Assembly (NCBI GenBank): GCA_027579435.1
Contig: JANBPK010000873.1
Span: 1-64,000 of the forward strand
Reading direction: 5' to 3'
DNA from: Candolleomyces eurysporus
Taxonomy: Eukaryota > Basidiomycota > Agaricomycetes > Agaricales > Psathyrellaceae
Length of the DNA stretch: 64,000 nt
Each line of letters starts with the position of its first letter. Position 1 is the stretch's first letter. A program made the translations under genes and the position numbers. Shown piece by piece: positions 55,615 to 64,000 of the stretch. The notes beneath the pieces were generated by a model that was given only the letters and a program-made list of their open reading frames with translations, did no database searches and was not told where the DNA came from.

Positions 55615-57036
55615 CTAAGGGCGGAGGAGGTGCACTCTGTGGCCTCTTGAAGATTCCGCCATGGGGCAGCACAGGTCTGGGTCCCGATATGTCGCTTTCA
55701 AAGTGGCGCTTCGATCCCCTTCCTCTCCCATAAACGCGTCCACGTGTTCGAGGTTGTACTCCGGCGGGAGGTTCAACAGTTCAAGGACTTGGAGGTTGGG
55801 GAGAACACTCGAGACACGAGTGTCTTTGAAACAATCACCGTCGAGGTCGAACTCGTCCAGGGTGAGGTGCGTAAGGGAATCAAGGCGCTCTAACATCCTT
55901 GAGAAAGTGGGAGCCTTGATTGATGCATAATGAAGGCGCAGAGAGCGGAGAGTGGACTGGGATGAACCTGATCGATCCATGAAAACTCCTAAAGCCCGTC
56001 CAAATGATTCGTCCACCTCTTCAATCGGCGGAAGGCCGTTCGATACGCGAGGACACTCGAAATAGGGGTCTTCATCACCAGCCTTAACGAAAGTGCAGTC
56101 GAGATACTGTTGACGCTCAAGATCGGTCTCGTGCCGCTCGAAGCTGACATCGATGTGGTGGATGTTTGGTGCTCTGAGAAATTTGAACAAAATGCCGGCC
56201 TCAGATGGTTTGCATTGTAGGTCGGAATCGCTATATTGCACACGACCATCCTCGAGATCAAGTGCTAGGGTGTCGACATTTAGGCAGTGTTGTATTGTGG
56301 TGAGGAAAATAGGATCTCTTTCCCAGTCGCAGTGGAAAGAGAAAGAGGTGAGGGATCTGAGGAGCTTGGGTGGAATCCGAAACGACGCCATGTTGGCGGG
56401 ATAGTCTGGGTCGGGCACTATGGCGGCATGGGAAGGCAGGTGGAGCTCGAGGATAGTTAATGACTGTGGTATGTTGAGGGAGAGAAAATGCGCGGCATCC
56501 AGTGGTACGTCCCGGGATACGGTGAAGCTCACCGACCTGAGGCTATCCCAGAGGCGTCGATTTGGAACCGACTCGAGAAGGTTGCGGTAACATCTCGCGC
56601 TGTCAGAGGTGACGCGAAGGTGTTTGAGCGCTGGTCCTTCCTCCAAAAAATGAAGAAGGCCAGATCCCGTTAGTCGACATTGCTTGGGCGTGGCGCATCT
56701 GTAATGCGGAAGAACAAAAATCGTCAAGGTCTTGGGAGCGACTCCTGAGCGATTGAACCAGTCAATGACGTTTTGAAATGGGTAGGATGTGGTAAAACCC
56801 AGAATGATTCGAAGGTTAGTCCAGAGGATAGGCGTCCGTCGCGCGGCATCATTCGACCGCTTGGAAACTAAACACAACCTTGTCAATTCACCCCCACCAG
56901 CCTGATCCATAACAGGTGGAAAGAACCGCGTGAATAACTATCCAATGGTTTCGAGGGGTACATGATGGGTGGTGTCCGCGACGCTAGTCACTTTGTGTGA
57001 GATTGGTGTGTCACATTGGGGATCTTGACCAGGCAT
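55615..57036 (-). pseudogene. F-box/LRR protein, paralog 1 (nonsense in the F-box)
   Basis: It starts MPGQDPQCDTPISHK (57036) and aligns along its length with the intact paralog at 58782-60335. Within the F-box the sequence is VPLETIG*LFTRFFPPVM: TAG stands where the paralog has GAG (Glu). After the stop the frame is open for 431 codons to LLRP at 55615, with the same LRR strands (SLRLHYASIKAPTFSRML, LTLDEFDLDGDCFKD). About 22 residues present in the paralog (FITSVSRNGLLLPKLRTLRL) are cleanly deleted. A shorter protein from Met 56910 would lack the F-box. Confidence 0.75.
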
Positions 57037-57257
57037 GGTGAAGGCGATGGATAAGAATGGGCTTGGGTATTTGGGGTCCTTTTATCTGTCGCCTGTGTTA
57101 TTTTTATTTGTAGTATTCGGATCTGTCGGGAATGTCCATGCACGCGACGATTGGTATCAGACGGATGCTCGAAGAAAGTACGCGCGACTCCATGAACAAA
57201 GATGTTCAGTCAGATTGGCCAACAGTCGAATAACAGATATATGAAAAGAATGTACTG

Positions 57258-58508
57258 CTATACCAAAACTTCCCAAACCCTAACTCCTTCTTCGTCTTTC
57301 TCCATCATGTCAAGGAGTTTAGGACGCCCGGAGTTTCTCACCATGCTGAAAATTGCTGACGTCCCGGCAAACGTGATACCTAGTCACGACGGTCAGACAG
57401 TCCCATTGCGTAGAGCTAAAGCATTCTCACCGTTCTCCGTCCCAGAACGATTGCATGCGATCACGATGGTCTCTTGATCGGGCACACCCGGCGAAGATGT
57501 CGACGAGGCTAGTGCGTCTTTCGCCCAGAGTGGTCGGAGCCTTGCGGCCCAATACTCGAGGGTGTTCCAATCATTCCGACCATCATCGCCTTCTGCCTGA
57601 GGTTGTGACGATTGGAGCCAATTATTGAGCAGAATTAGAACATTTGATTTGTTTCCCAAGCAATGGTTTGCCAGCTCATAGGGTCCATCTTCTAACGACG
57701 TCCATGGTGATCCTGGCATAGTGTTGAGGTCCATGCAGATACCTAGGCTCACGGTTCGCAGTGGAGAGGGAAGGTGATATGTCGCAAAGCCGGTCCCTGA
57801 AATATATAAGGTTGGTATTATCAGGATAAGAGCGGAAGTTCGACACGTACCAGCCTTAGCCCATGTCTTGTCGGTGTCGTATAGGTTTGTCTTACGGTAG
57901 CCGCCGGCCCAGCTGCCTTCAGGGTCGTACAGCACAGCGCTGTTGGAGCCGACTGCAAGGCCAGAGGTACTCTCAGTACCAACTAGCGCTTCCAATGGTG
58001 GCTTGTCTTCTTCAGCTGACAGCCTCTCCGGGTATCCAGCCAAGACGTAGCAGCCCAGGCGTTTGGCGATTTCCGAGCAGAATTGGGATGTAGGTCCTAG
58101 GCGAGGCTCTTCGAGATAAGGCGTGATTGCGGTCGCGTTTTCGAAGACGTAGCCTATACATGATGCAAATCGAGTAAACAAAAGATTGTTTCCCTGGGCA
58201 TCGCAATATCGTACCAGAGAAAGCCATCTCCGGAAAACATAGTAAGTCGAGACTCTTGGTCTGAAGCCTGCTTGGATGAATCGTTTGCAATGCATATAAG
58301 CATCGTACCGGAAACAGAGAGGGAGTCTCCTAACCTGCTACATAGCTCTCTTGCTCTCTTGATATTAGATTGAATTTGCCCAATCTTTTCCGAGGGTATT
58401 CACGAACGTGTTCCATGAATTGCGGTCGAGTCGGGAGTGTTGGTTTAGACCAACCTTGGGATTCAGCTGGACCACTCCAATTCTAAGATTGATCCGAGGA
58501 TTTGGCAT
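57258..58508 (-). CDS. NTA1: Protein N-terminal amidase (NTA1-like, nitrilase superfamily)
   Basis: Several exons: MPNPRINLRIGVVQLNPK (58508), IGQIQSNIKRARELCSR, LQTKSLDLLCFPEMAFSG, YVFENATAITPYLEEPRL, and on to 57460. The last intron then yields NRSGTENGITFAGTSAIFSM, ending VRVWEVLV at 57258. The nitrilase triad is visible: Glu in CFPEM, Lys in GYRKTNLYDTD, Cys in VSLGICMDL. By family it removes the side-chain amide from N-terminal Asn or Gln, making tertiary destabilising residues into secondary ones for the N-degron pathway. It sits between two F-box paralogs, all on one strand; this could be chance. Length of about 330 residues is slightly short of the yeast enzyme. Confidence 0.82.
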
Positions 58509-58781
58509 ATCTACGCTTCAGAAAGTGTTCGAGCACCGAAGCCGAAAGATAACGATGGTTTGGAGATGGTGGTTGTGGTCAAAGCTGAGCGCTGGCCAGG
58601 CAACCAAAGGAATTGATTGCGGCTATCAAGCCGGCTCGGCACGAGTCCCGCCAATGCAGAAGTAAAAATGATTGTTCGGTCCTGTACTGTTCAGGCTGAA
58701 AATAAGAGTCGTGGGTATTGCTAATGTACATTTCGCAAACAATTTTCCTGCTACATTATACACGGCTTGGGGATCGGACTC

Positions 58782-60335
58782 TCAGTACGAATATGGCGCC
58801 ACGCGAAATTCTCCCTTTTTCCTAACCCCAGGGGTAGTCCACGAACCTGGGTCTAAATCCTCTTGGAGCTCTTCAGGTTTCCGCCGCAAATGCAAAGGAC
58901 AACACAATCCTGGGTCACGATGTGTTGCCTTCAAAGTGACGGATCGCACCTTCTCTCCTCCCGTGAACGCGTCCACGTGTTCGAGACTGTACTCCGTTGG
59001 GAGCTCCAGAAGCTCGAGGACTTTGAGGTTGGGGAGGACACTCGCGACACGACTGTCTTTAAAACAATCATCGTCAAGGTCAAACTCGTCTAGCGTGAGG
59101 TGAGCAAGGGAGTCGAGGGGTTCCAAGAGCCTAGACAAAGCAGGGGTCTTGATTGACGCATAATGAAGGCGCAGGGAGCGGAGAGTGGACTGGGATGAAC
59201 CTGACCGACTGATGAAAACTCCTACGGCCTGTCCAAATGATTCTTCCACCTCGTAAATTACGGGTTCCCCGTCCGAAATGCGAGAACAGTCGAAATACGG
59301 GTCTTCATCGTAGGTCTTGATAAAAGTGCAATCACCATACTGATCGCGGTCGAAATCGGCCTCGTACGGCTCAAAACTAACGTCAACGTGATGGATGATT
59401 GGTGCTTTGAGGAGGCCGAGTAAGTTGGTAGCTTCAGACGGTTTGCATTGTCGCAGGCGCAGTGTTCGTAGCTTGGGAAGTAATAACCCGTTGCGGGAGA
59501 CCGATGTAATGAAGGGATCGGAATCGTCACATTGCACCCGACCATCCTCGAGATTGAGCGTTAACGTGGTCACATTTATGCAGTGCTGCAGTGCGGTGAG
59601 GATGATGGGTGATGCTTCCCAATTGCACCGAATAGAGAAGGAAGTGAGGGAGCTGAGGAGTTTGGGTGGGATTTGGAACGAAGTCAAGTTGGTTGGGTAA
59701 TCTCGGTTGAGCAGCGTGAGTAGATGGCCGGGTAGGTGGAGCTCGAAGGCAGTCAACGACTGTGGCATGCCGAGGGTGAGGAAATTCGAGGCATCGAGCG
59801 GCACCTCCGCGGTGATGGTGAAGCTTAATGACCCAAGACTATCCCAAATATCTCGGATTTTGATCGACTGGAGAAGGTTGCGATAACATCTCCCACTCGG
59901 AGACGTGATACGGAGTTGCTTGAGTGCCGGTACCTCCTCCAAAAAATGAAGAAGGCCGGATCCGGTTAATCGACACTGTTCGGCCGTTTCACACTGGGTA
60001 TAATGTGGCAGTACGAAGATCGTTAATGTCTTGGGTGCGACTCCTGCACGGCTGAGCCATTCGATGACGCTTTGGAATGGGTAGGAAGCGACATAGCCCA
60101 GTGTGATTCGAAGGTTGTCCCAAAGGGTGGGTGACTGTCGGGCGGCGTCGTTCCAACGTTTGGAAACCAAACACAACTTTGTCAGGTCCCCTCTGCCAGC
60201 GTTGTCCATGACGGGTGGGAGGAACCGCGCAAATATCTCTCCGATGATTTCGAGAGGTATACGATGGGTGGTGTCCGTGATGCTAGACCCTTCGCGTAGA
60301 ATCGGCGAGTCACCTTGAGGATTTTGAGTGGACAT
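58782..60335 (-). CDS. F-box/LRR protein, paralog 2 (intact, single exon)
   Basis: One uninterrupted exon of 517 codons, MSTQNPQGDSPILREG to the stop at 58782. The F-box reads HRIPLEIIGEIFARFLPPV and LTKLCLVSKRWNDAAR. The rest is leucine-rich strands (LPKLRTLRLRQCKPSE, STLRSLRLHYASIKTP, LAHLTLDEFDLDDDCF, LPNLKVLELLELPTEY). It is the intact relative of 55615-57036, and the similarity continues into both upstream regions (for example TTTTTATTTGT about 80 bases before each ATG). It is likely a substrate receptor for SCF ubiquitin ligase; target unknown. Confidence 0.88.
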   Translation of the reverse strand: MSTQNPQGDSPILREGSSITDTTHRIPLEIIGEIFARFLPPVMDNAGRGDLTKLCLVSKRWNDAARQSPTLWDNLRITLGYVASYPFQSVIEWLSRAGVAPKTLTIFVLPHYTQCETAEQCRLTGSGLLHFLEEVPALKQLRITSPSGRCYRNLLQSIKIRDIWDSLGSLSFTITAEVPLDASNFLTLGMPQSLTAFELHLPGHLLTLLNRDYPTNLTSFQIPPKLLSSLTSFSIRCNWEASPIILTALQHCINVTTLTLNLEDGRVQCDDSDPFITSVSRNGLLLPKLRTLRLRQCKPSEATNLLGLLKAPIIHHVDVSFEPYEADFDRDQYGDCTFIKTYDEDPYFDCSRISDGEPVIYEVEESFGQAVGVFISRSGSSQSTLRSLRLHYASIKTPALSRLLEPLDSLAHLTLDEFDLDDDCFKDSRVASVLPNLKVLELLELPTEYSLEHVDAFTGGEKVRSVTLKATHRDPGLCCPLHLRRKPEELQEDLDPGSWTTPGVRKKGEFRVAPYSY

Positions 60336-60559
60336 GGTGGAGGTAACCGATAAAGATGAGGCTGGCCATTTGGCTCATTATATTGGGGTTCGGGGTTTGG
60401 TGTTTGTTTTTATTTGTGGCGTTCGGGAACGGTCATGCACGCCACGGTTTGGTAGCAGAGCGAATTCAAAACGAGCGGCTCGGAGAGCAAAGAATCTCAG
60501 TCTGACCAACGGTGGGATATGTAAATAGATCGCGGCGAGCAATCCGGCTCCGAGGTGAT
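60336..60559. other. Promoter region of F-box paralog 2
   Basis: Similar to the region upstream of paralog 1 (57037-57180), showing that the duplication included the promoter. No TATA box identified with confidence. Confidence 0.4.
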
Positions 60560-60760
60560 GGGTGTTGTCAATGGCCATGTCGGCCCAGAAGGCTTCCGCG
60601 AGCACTTCTATGCCAGGGGAGTGGGTATTGGGAGTGTCTGGATATGTTTCGTCGAGATATTTGATGATTTTCGACGAATCTTCTCGCGTTCGTGGAGCAG
60701 TATTAGATCGGTGGGGGGTGTATGCAGGCGTCCCATTTGGTCTGATCTCGCTAATTGAGA
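60560..60760 (-). pseudogene. GST relic, middle part
   Basis: The minus strand reads SSKIIKYLDETYPDTPN and GIEVLAEAFWADMAIDN, matching the glutathione-site corner and following loop of the GST genes to the right. Frames upstream of it (DGRPN-like IRPNGTPAYTPP) are out of register. No start, splice or C-terminal domain remains. Confidence 0.7.
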
Positions 60761-61002
60761 GCTATTGATGATCGATCACTTCCAAATCTCTATAACAGGA
60801 AGGACTGTTGCCGATCTGATAAAGTCGGAGGAACCGCTTTCTCCTACTTCTGATTTTGCTCTGGATCTTCTCAAGAGGAGCTATCACAGAGCTGACTCGA
60901 TTCCAAAGGAGAAGCCAATATCGATATCAAAATTACCTACGCATTACTAAGAACAAAGTTACACTTTCGAGGTACTTTGAGTGGTGTGTAATAACACGCA
61001 TC

Positions 61003-61350
61003 CTAATAAATTTTTAAGTATGGCCTCGTCCTCTCCCAAAGCGCGCTCCACAATCCTCCGCTCCAACCGTCAATTCTCTTCCATCCCTTACTGTCCTCCC
61101 CGGTGATAATCACGGCAAATGCGATACCAGAGGCCGTAATGAGATCAGACATGGTCACCTCATTCCCCATAATCCAGGGCCCACCCTGAACTTTACCCTC
61201 GGACGTCTTGAACCAGCTGCTTGGTACCTTCAACGCTTCCTGAGCCTCTGCCCACAGCTTCTCTTGCAGTACTTTGTTTTACTTGAGCTGTTCCATGAAC
61301 ATGCCCGTCACAGCTTCCACCCTCTGTCGATATTTGTCCGAAGACGGTAA
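61003..61350 (-). pseudogene. GST relic, C-terminal domain
   Basis: Reads SSDKYRQRVEAVTGMFMEQLK, a TAA stop, then KVLQEKLWAEAQEALKVP, WFKTSEGKVQGGPWIMG, NEVTMSDLITASGIAF and ALWERTRPYLKIY to the stop at 61003. It resembles GST 1 (53380) more than its immediate neighbours. The N-terminal thioredoxin domain is missing, and the internal stop makes it non-functional. Confidence 0.75.
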
Positions 61351-62295
61351 CTTGTAATGGATTGATTGAAGTCAGCAGACTCCTATTTAAAACCGTAGAG
61401 AAATCACTCGCTGCGCAGCTCAGAAGCGTGATAAGAATATACGAAGCATCGCTGCAACTGCGCATATGTCAACTTTATAAGACCTCGGCCTCGGGCACGA
61501 TTTATACACACACCAACGCATTCGGCGACTGTTGTCCTCCAATCTTTTTTATGATTTGAAAGCGAGTTGATGTCTACGTATCAATATCACCCACATCTAC
61601 AGAAAACATCTTTTCACCTCATCAGAAAGTTTCGTTCAGCCTATCATCTCACTTGAGAACAATTGTATTCTTAACTCTACGGACTTTCAGTCCATTAACC
61701 TTTTGCTTGCTTACGGTCTCATCGCCATTGTTCCCGTCCAACATTTTAATACCTACGTCAGTTTCAATTTTTTCTTGTATTTGCTGTAAACGCCAGCACG
61801 ATTCCTCATTGACAGGACCATGTTGCAGGCATGACGCCTCGTGTTGCTCCCTTGTGAACCTAACTCGCAGGTGACTGGCAACAAGAAGACAGGAAGCCTT
61901 TCTGCCGCGACACAAGAGATATTCATCCGCTTGCTTTCCAAGGGACTTTGCGGCCTGTTGAGGTTAAGTGCTATGACCGGAGGACGGGTGTAGGCCTGAC
62001 GTTTAAGTTTCTTTGACCCCGTCATCCACCTTCGGGGAGAATGTTTCATTGGCACTGACCGACGACGGGTTGAGCAGGCATTTAATGTCAAGCTATAGAT
62101 GGTGGCAACATCCTCACGATAGCCCAGACCACACGCCGCATAAACATTCCACTTCCCGGCTCACATTCAGGGGAAGATCGCGCAGGCACCAAGAGGTGTG
62201 CATGCCTGCCTGTATACTTGATTAGGTTTTATGTACAACGTGGACTCTGCAGCCGCTGCGGGGCTCCAGAAAGCATTTGGAAGAAGCATCCCTGT
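61351..62295. other. 0.9 kb intergenic region in the GST cluster
   Basis: An 88-codon minus frame (61649-61915) has no family likeness. No repeats were found by eye. Confidence 0.45.
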
Positions 62296-63154
62296 TTAAT
62301 GGACTGTGGCGTATTGTTTGAACAGCCCCCAGTATTCCCTCCACCTTCCGTCGTTCCAACTTCCAATCTTCTTCCACTCCTCGCTATCCTCTCCGAACAC
62401 CGCCACAGGCCACGCCAAATCGGCAGCCAAGACGATATCCGCAAGCCTGACATCTTTCCCAGTAAGCCACGGCCCAACAGCCTGATTCGGGCTTTTCGAA
62501 GCCGCCTTCAACCAGTCGTTAACAGTACTATACCCCTCCTCGGCATCTTTCCATGCTTTATCGATTAGCGCCGCGTTCTGCTTGAACTCCTCCAGGCTCA
62601 TCTTCGCCCAAGACTCGAAATTCCCCCGATATTTCGTGGCGCTGGGCCCATCCAGGCCTGAGGTGACGGTAGCGGGTACTACCAATGGCCATGTCGGCCT
62701 CCTCATCCTCTGTCGGACCGCCCAGGTAAAGGCTGCCGTAAGGACTTCCGTGCCGGGAGCGAGGAGCTTGGGGGTGTGTGGATAGGCTTCATCGAGATGT
62801 TCGATGATCTTCAACGAATCTGAAATTCGCGCATTTGTAGAGGAGTCGTAGATCGCTGGAATCGTATACGCCGGCGTTCCATCTGATCTGATGTCGCTAG
62901 GTGGGATGTCGAGCTCTTTGAATCGTTTCTCGATATCGCAGTATGGGATCCACTCGGTTTGGTGCTCGATCCCTTTCAGGTTGAGTGCCAATCTGCGAGT
63001 TGATATCGGGGCCATACATGTAGGCGCAAATTGAGCTCAGGAAATAAGCTCAAATACGCCACTAGAGAAATGTGTTTGCGCACCTCACTCTCCATGCATA
63101 GGGTGAGACGGACTTTCCTGGAAGGCTAGTGGGGAAATCGTACAATGTAATCAT
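62296..63154 (-). CDS. Glutathione S-transferase, Ure2/GstA-like (GST 2)
   Basis: Two exons (63154-63084, 62992-62296), 255 residues. The start is MITLYDFPTSLPGKSVSP, and the splice gives AWRVRLALNLKGIEH. IPAIYDSSTNARISDSL carries the glutathione-binding Ser region. The helical C-terminal part ends VGPWLTGKDVRLADIVL and YWGLFKQYATVH. Exon 1 is 71 bases, as in GST 1. It is a cytosolic detoxifying transferase; substrate unknown. It lies directly upstream (in coding direction) of the GST relics and just downstream of GST 3. Confidence 0.92.
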
Positions 63155-63451
63155 GGCTTGGAAGATGGCTTGCAAGGGATTGAAAGCCAGTGGCTCCTGC
63201 CAAAATCGTAGAAAGATGACTCATTGCAGAATTCAGAAGTGTGATGTAAAGCAAGCGTCATCTGCGTAGTCCAGACCATAGACGGGATTGGTTCCCTTTT
63301 CAAGCTCAAACTCTACTGAAGATCGGGCTGGCTTTTGGTACGAGTGATATGCTATCTTTGCACCTTTTATACATAAATAGAATTCATGTTACACAGCATG
63401 GACTCTACAGCGGCTGGTATCCCAGAAAGCATTGAGGAGAAGCGTCACTGT
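63155..63451. other. Spacer between GST 2 and GST 3
   Basis: About 300 bases acting as GST 3 terminator and GST 2 promoter. No clear motifs. Confidence 0.5.
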
Positions 63452-64000
63452 CTAATGGACTGTGGCATACTGCTTGATAAGGCCCCAGTATTCTTTCCAC
63501 CTTCCGTCGTTCCAACCCCCAATCTTCTTCCACTCCTCGCTATCCTCTCCAAAAACTGCCACAGGCCAAGCCAAATTGGCAGCCAAGACAATATCCGGAA
63601 GTTTAATGTCTTTCCCAGTAATCCAAGGCCCAACAGGCTGGTTCTCAGGGCTTTTCGAAGCCGCTTTCCGCCAGTCGTTGATAGTGCTGTACCCCTCCTC
63701 CATATCCTTCCACAATTTATCCATCATCACCGTGTTCTGCTTGAATTCTTCTATGTTCATCTTCGCTTTGGACTCGAATACGCCCTGAAATTTCAGCGAG
63801 CTCTTCTCATCTATGCTGGCGATGATTTTGACCACGGTAAATGGCCATATAAATCTCATATTTTGCCCAACAGCCCAGGTAAAGGCCTCCGTGAGCACTT
63901 CCGTGCCAGGGGACAGGAGTTTGGGAGTGTCTGGATAGGTTTCGTCTAAATATTTGATAATCTTCAACGAATCTGAAATTCGCGCGTTCGTGGAGGAGTC
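63452..64000 (-). CDS. Glutathione S-transferase (GST 3), cut by the right edge
   Basis: The 3' 180 codons are present: NARISDSLKIIKYLDETYP, LLSPGTEVLTEAFTWAVG, VGPWITGKDIKLPDIVL and YWGLIKQYATVH, ending at 63452. It is very close to GST 2, so it is a recent tandem copy. The thioredoxin-fold start lies outside the window. There are no stops or frameshifts in the visible part. Confidence 0.9.
   Translation of the reverse strand, partial: DSSTNARISDSLKIIKYLDETYPDTPKLLSPGTEVLTEAFTWAVGQNMRFIWPFTVVKIIASIDEKSSLKFQGVFESKAKMNIEEFKQNTVMMDKLWKDMEEGYSTINDWRKAASKSPENQPVGPWITGKDIKLPDIVLAANLAWPVAVFGEDSEEWKKIGGWNDGRWKEYWGLIKQYATVH

Noticed and set aside
1..64000. tRNA, rRNA, CRISPR arrays, prophage or viral genes
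   Set aside because: Looked for on both strands by eye; no cloverleaf-like or array-like pattern and no viral replication or capsid motifs were seen. A tRNAscan-type search would be decisive.

Overview
The window reads as nuclear DNA of a filamentous basidiomycete, most likely a mushroom-forming Agaricomycete. Genes are dense and split by many 50-70 base GT-AG introns. The gene set is typical of that group: F-box/LRR proteins, a NACHT NTPase, a membrane-type cytochrome P450, an NCS1 permease, a STE7-class MAPKK, an IKS1-type kinase, a SNF1 beta subunit and Ure2-like glutathione transferases. There are no operons, ribosome binding sites, CRISPR arrays or prophage. All intron placements were made by eye from splice signals and reading-frame continuity. 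Species and strain cannot be read from the window.

Layout. 1-1010 (-): 5' part of a NACHT gene. 1768-2291: possible small inverted-repeat element. 2292-4674: no convincing gene. 4675-6360 (-): single-span membrane protein with a proline-rich tail. 7363-8832 (+): leucine-rich F-box-family protein. 8957-9895 (-): short-chain dehydrogenase. 10464-12427 (-): purine/cytosine-type permease. 12872-14700 (-): YAP-binding/ALF4/glomulin-family protein, divergent from the IKS1 kinase at 14853-17642 (+). 18621-20501 (+): secreted carboxylesterase. 21153-23724 (-): P450. 24734-28345: gene-poor, with an F-box relic, a possible small secreted protein and three tandem repeats that run into the start of a GPI-anchored glycosidase-like gene (28346-30928, +).

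33110-48230 is the most unusual part. A block holding a DUF2235 hydrolase, a MAPKK, a SNF1 beta subunit and an F-box relic is followed by a second, shortened copy. In the second copy the MAPKK and the 5' half of the beta-subunit gene are missing. Its DUF2235 domain appears to be read as the C-terminal half of a larger protein whose N-terminal half belongs to an uncharacterised family.

48375-64000 holds an F-box protein, an unrecognised gene, a glutathione transferase, a broken 2-oxoglutarate oxygenase, two F-box paralogs (one broken) flanking an N-terminal amidase (NTA1), and a run of glutathione transferase genes and relics reaching the right edge.

The sequence carries many single N characters. 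At several exons the frame is only continuous if the N is dropped, so these look like draft-assembly marks rather than biological frameshifts. No shared pathway joins the neighbours. The clearest themes are local duplication and decay (F-box, GST, DUF2235) and a set of conserved signalling genes.
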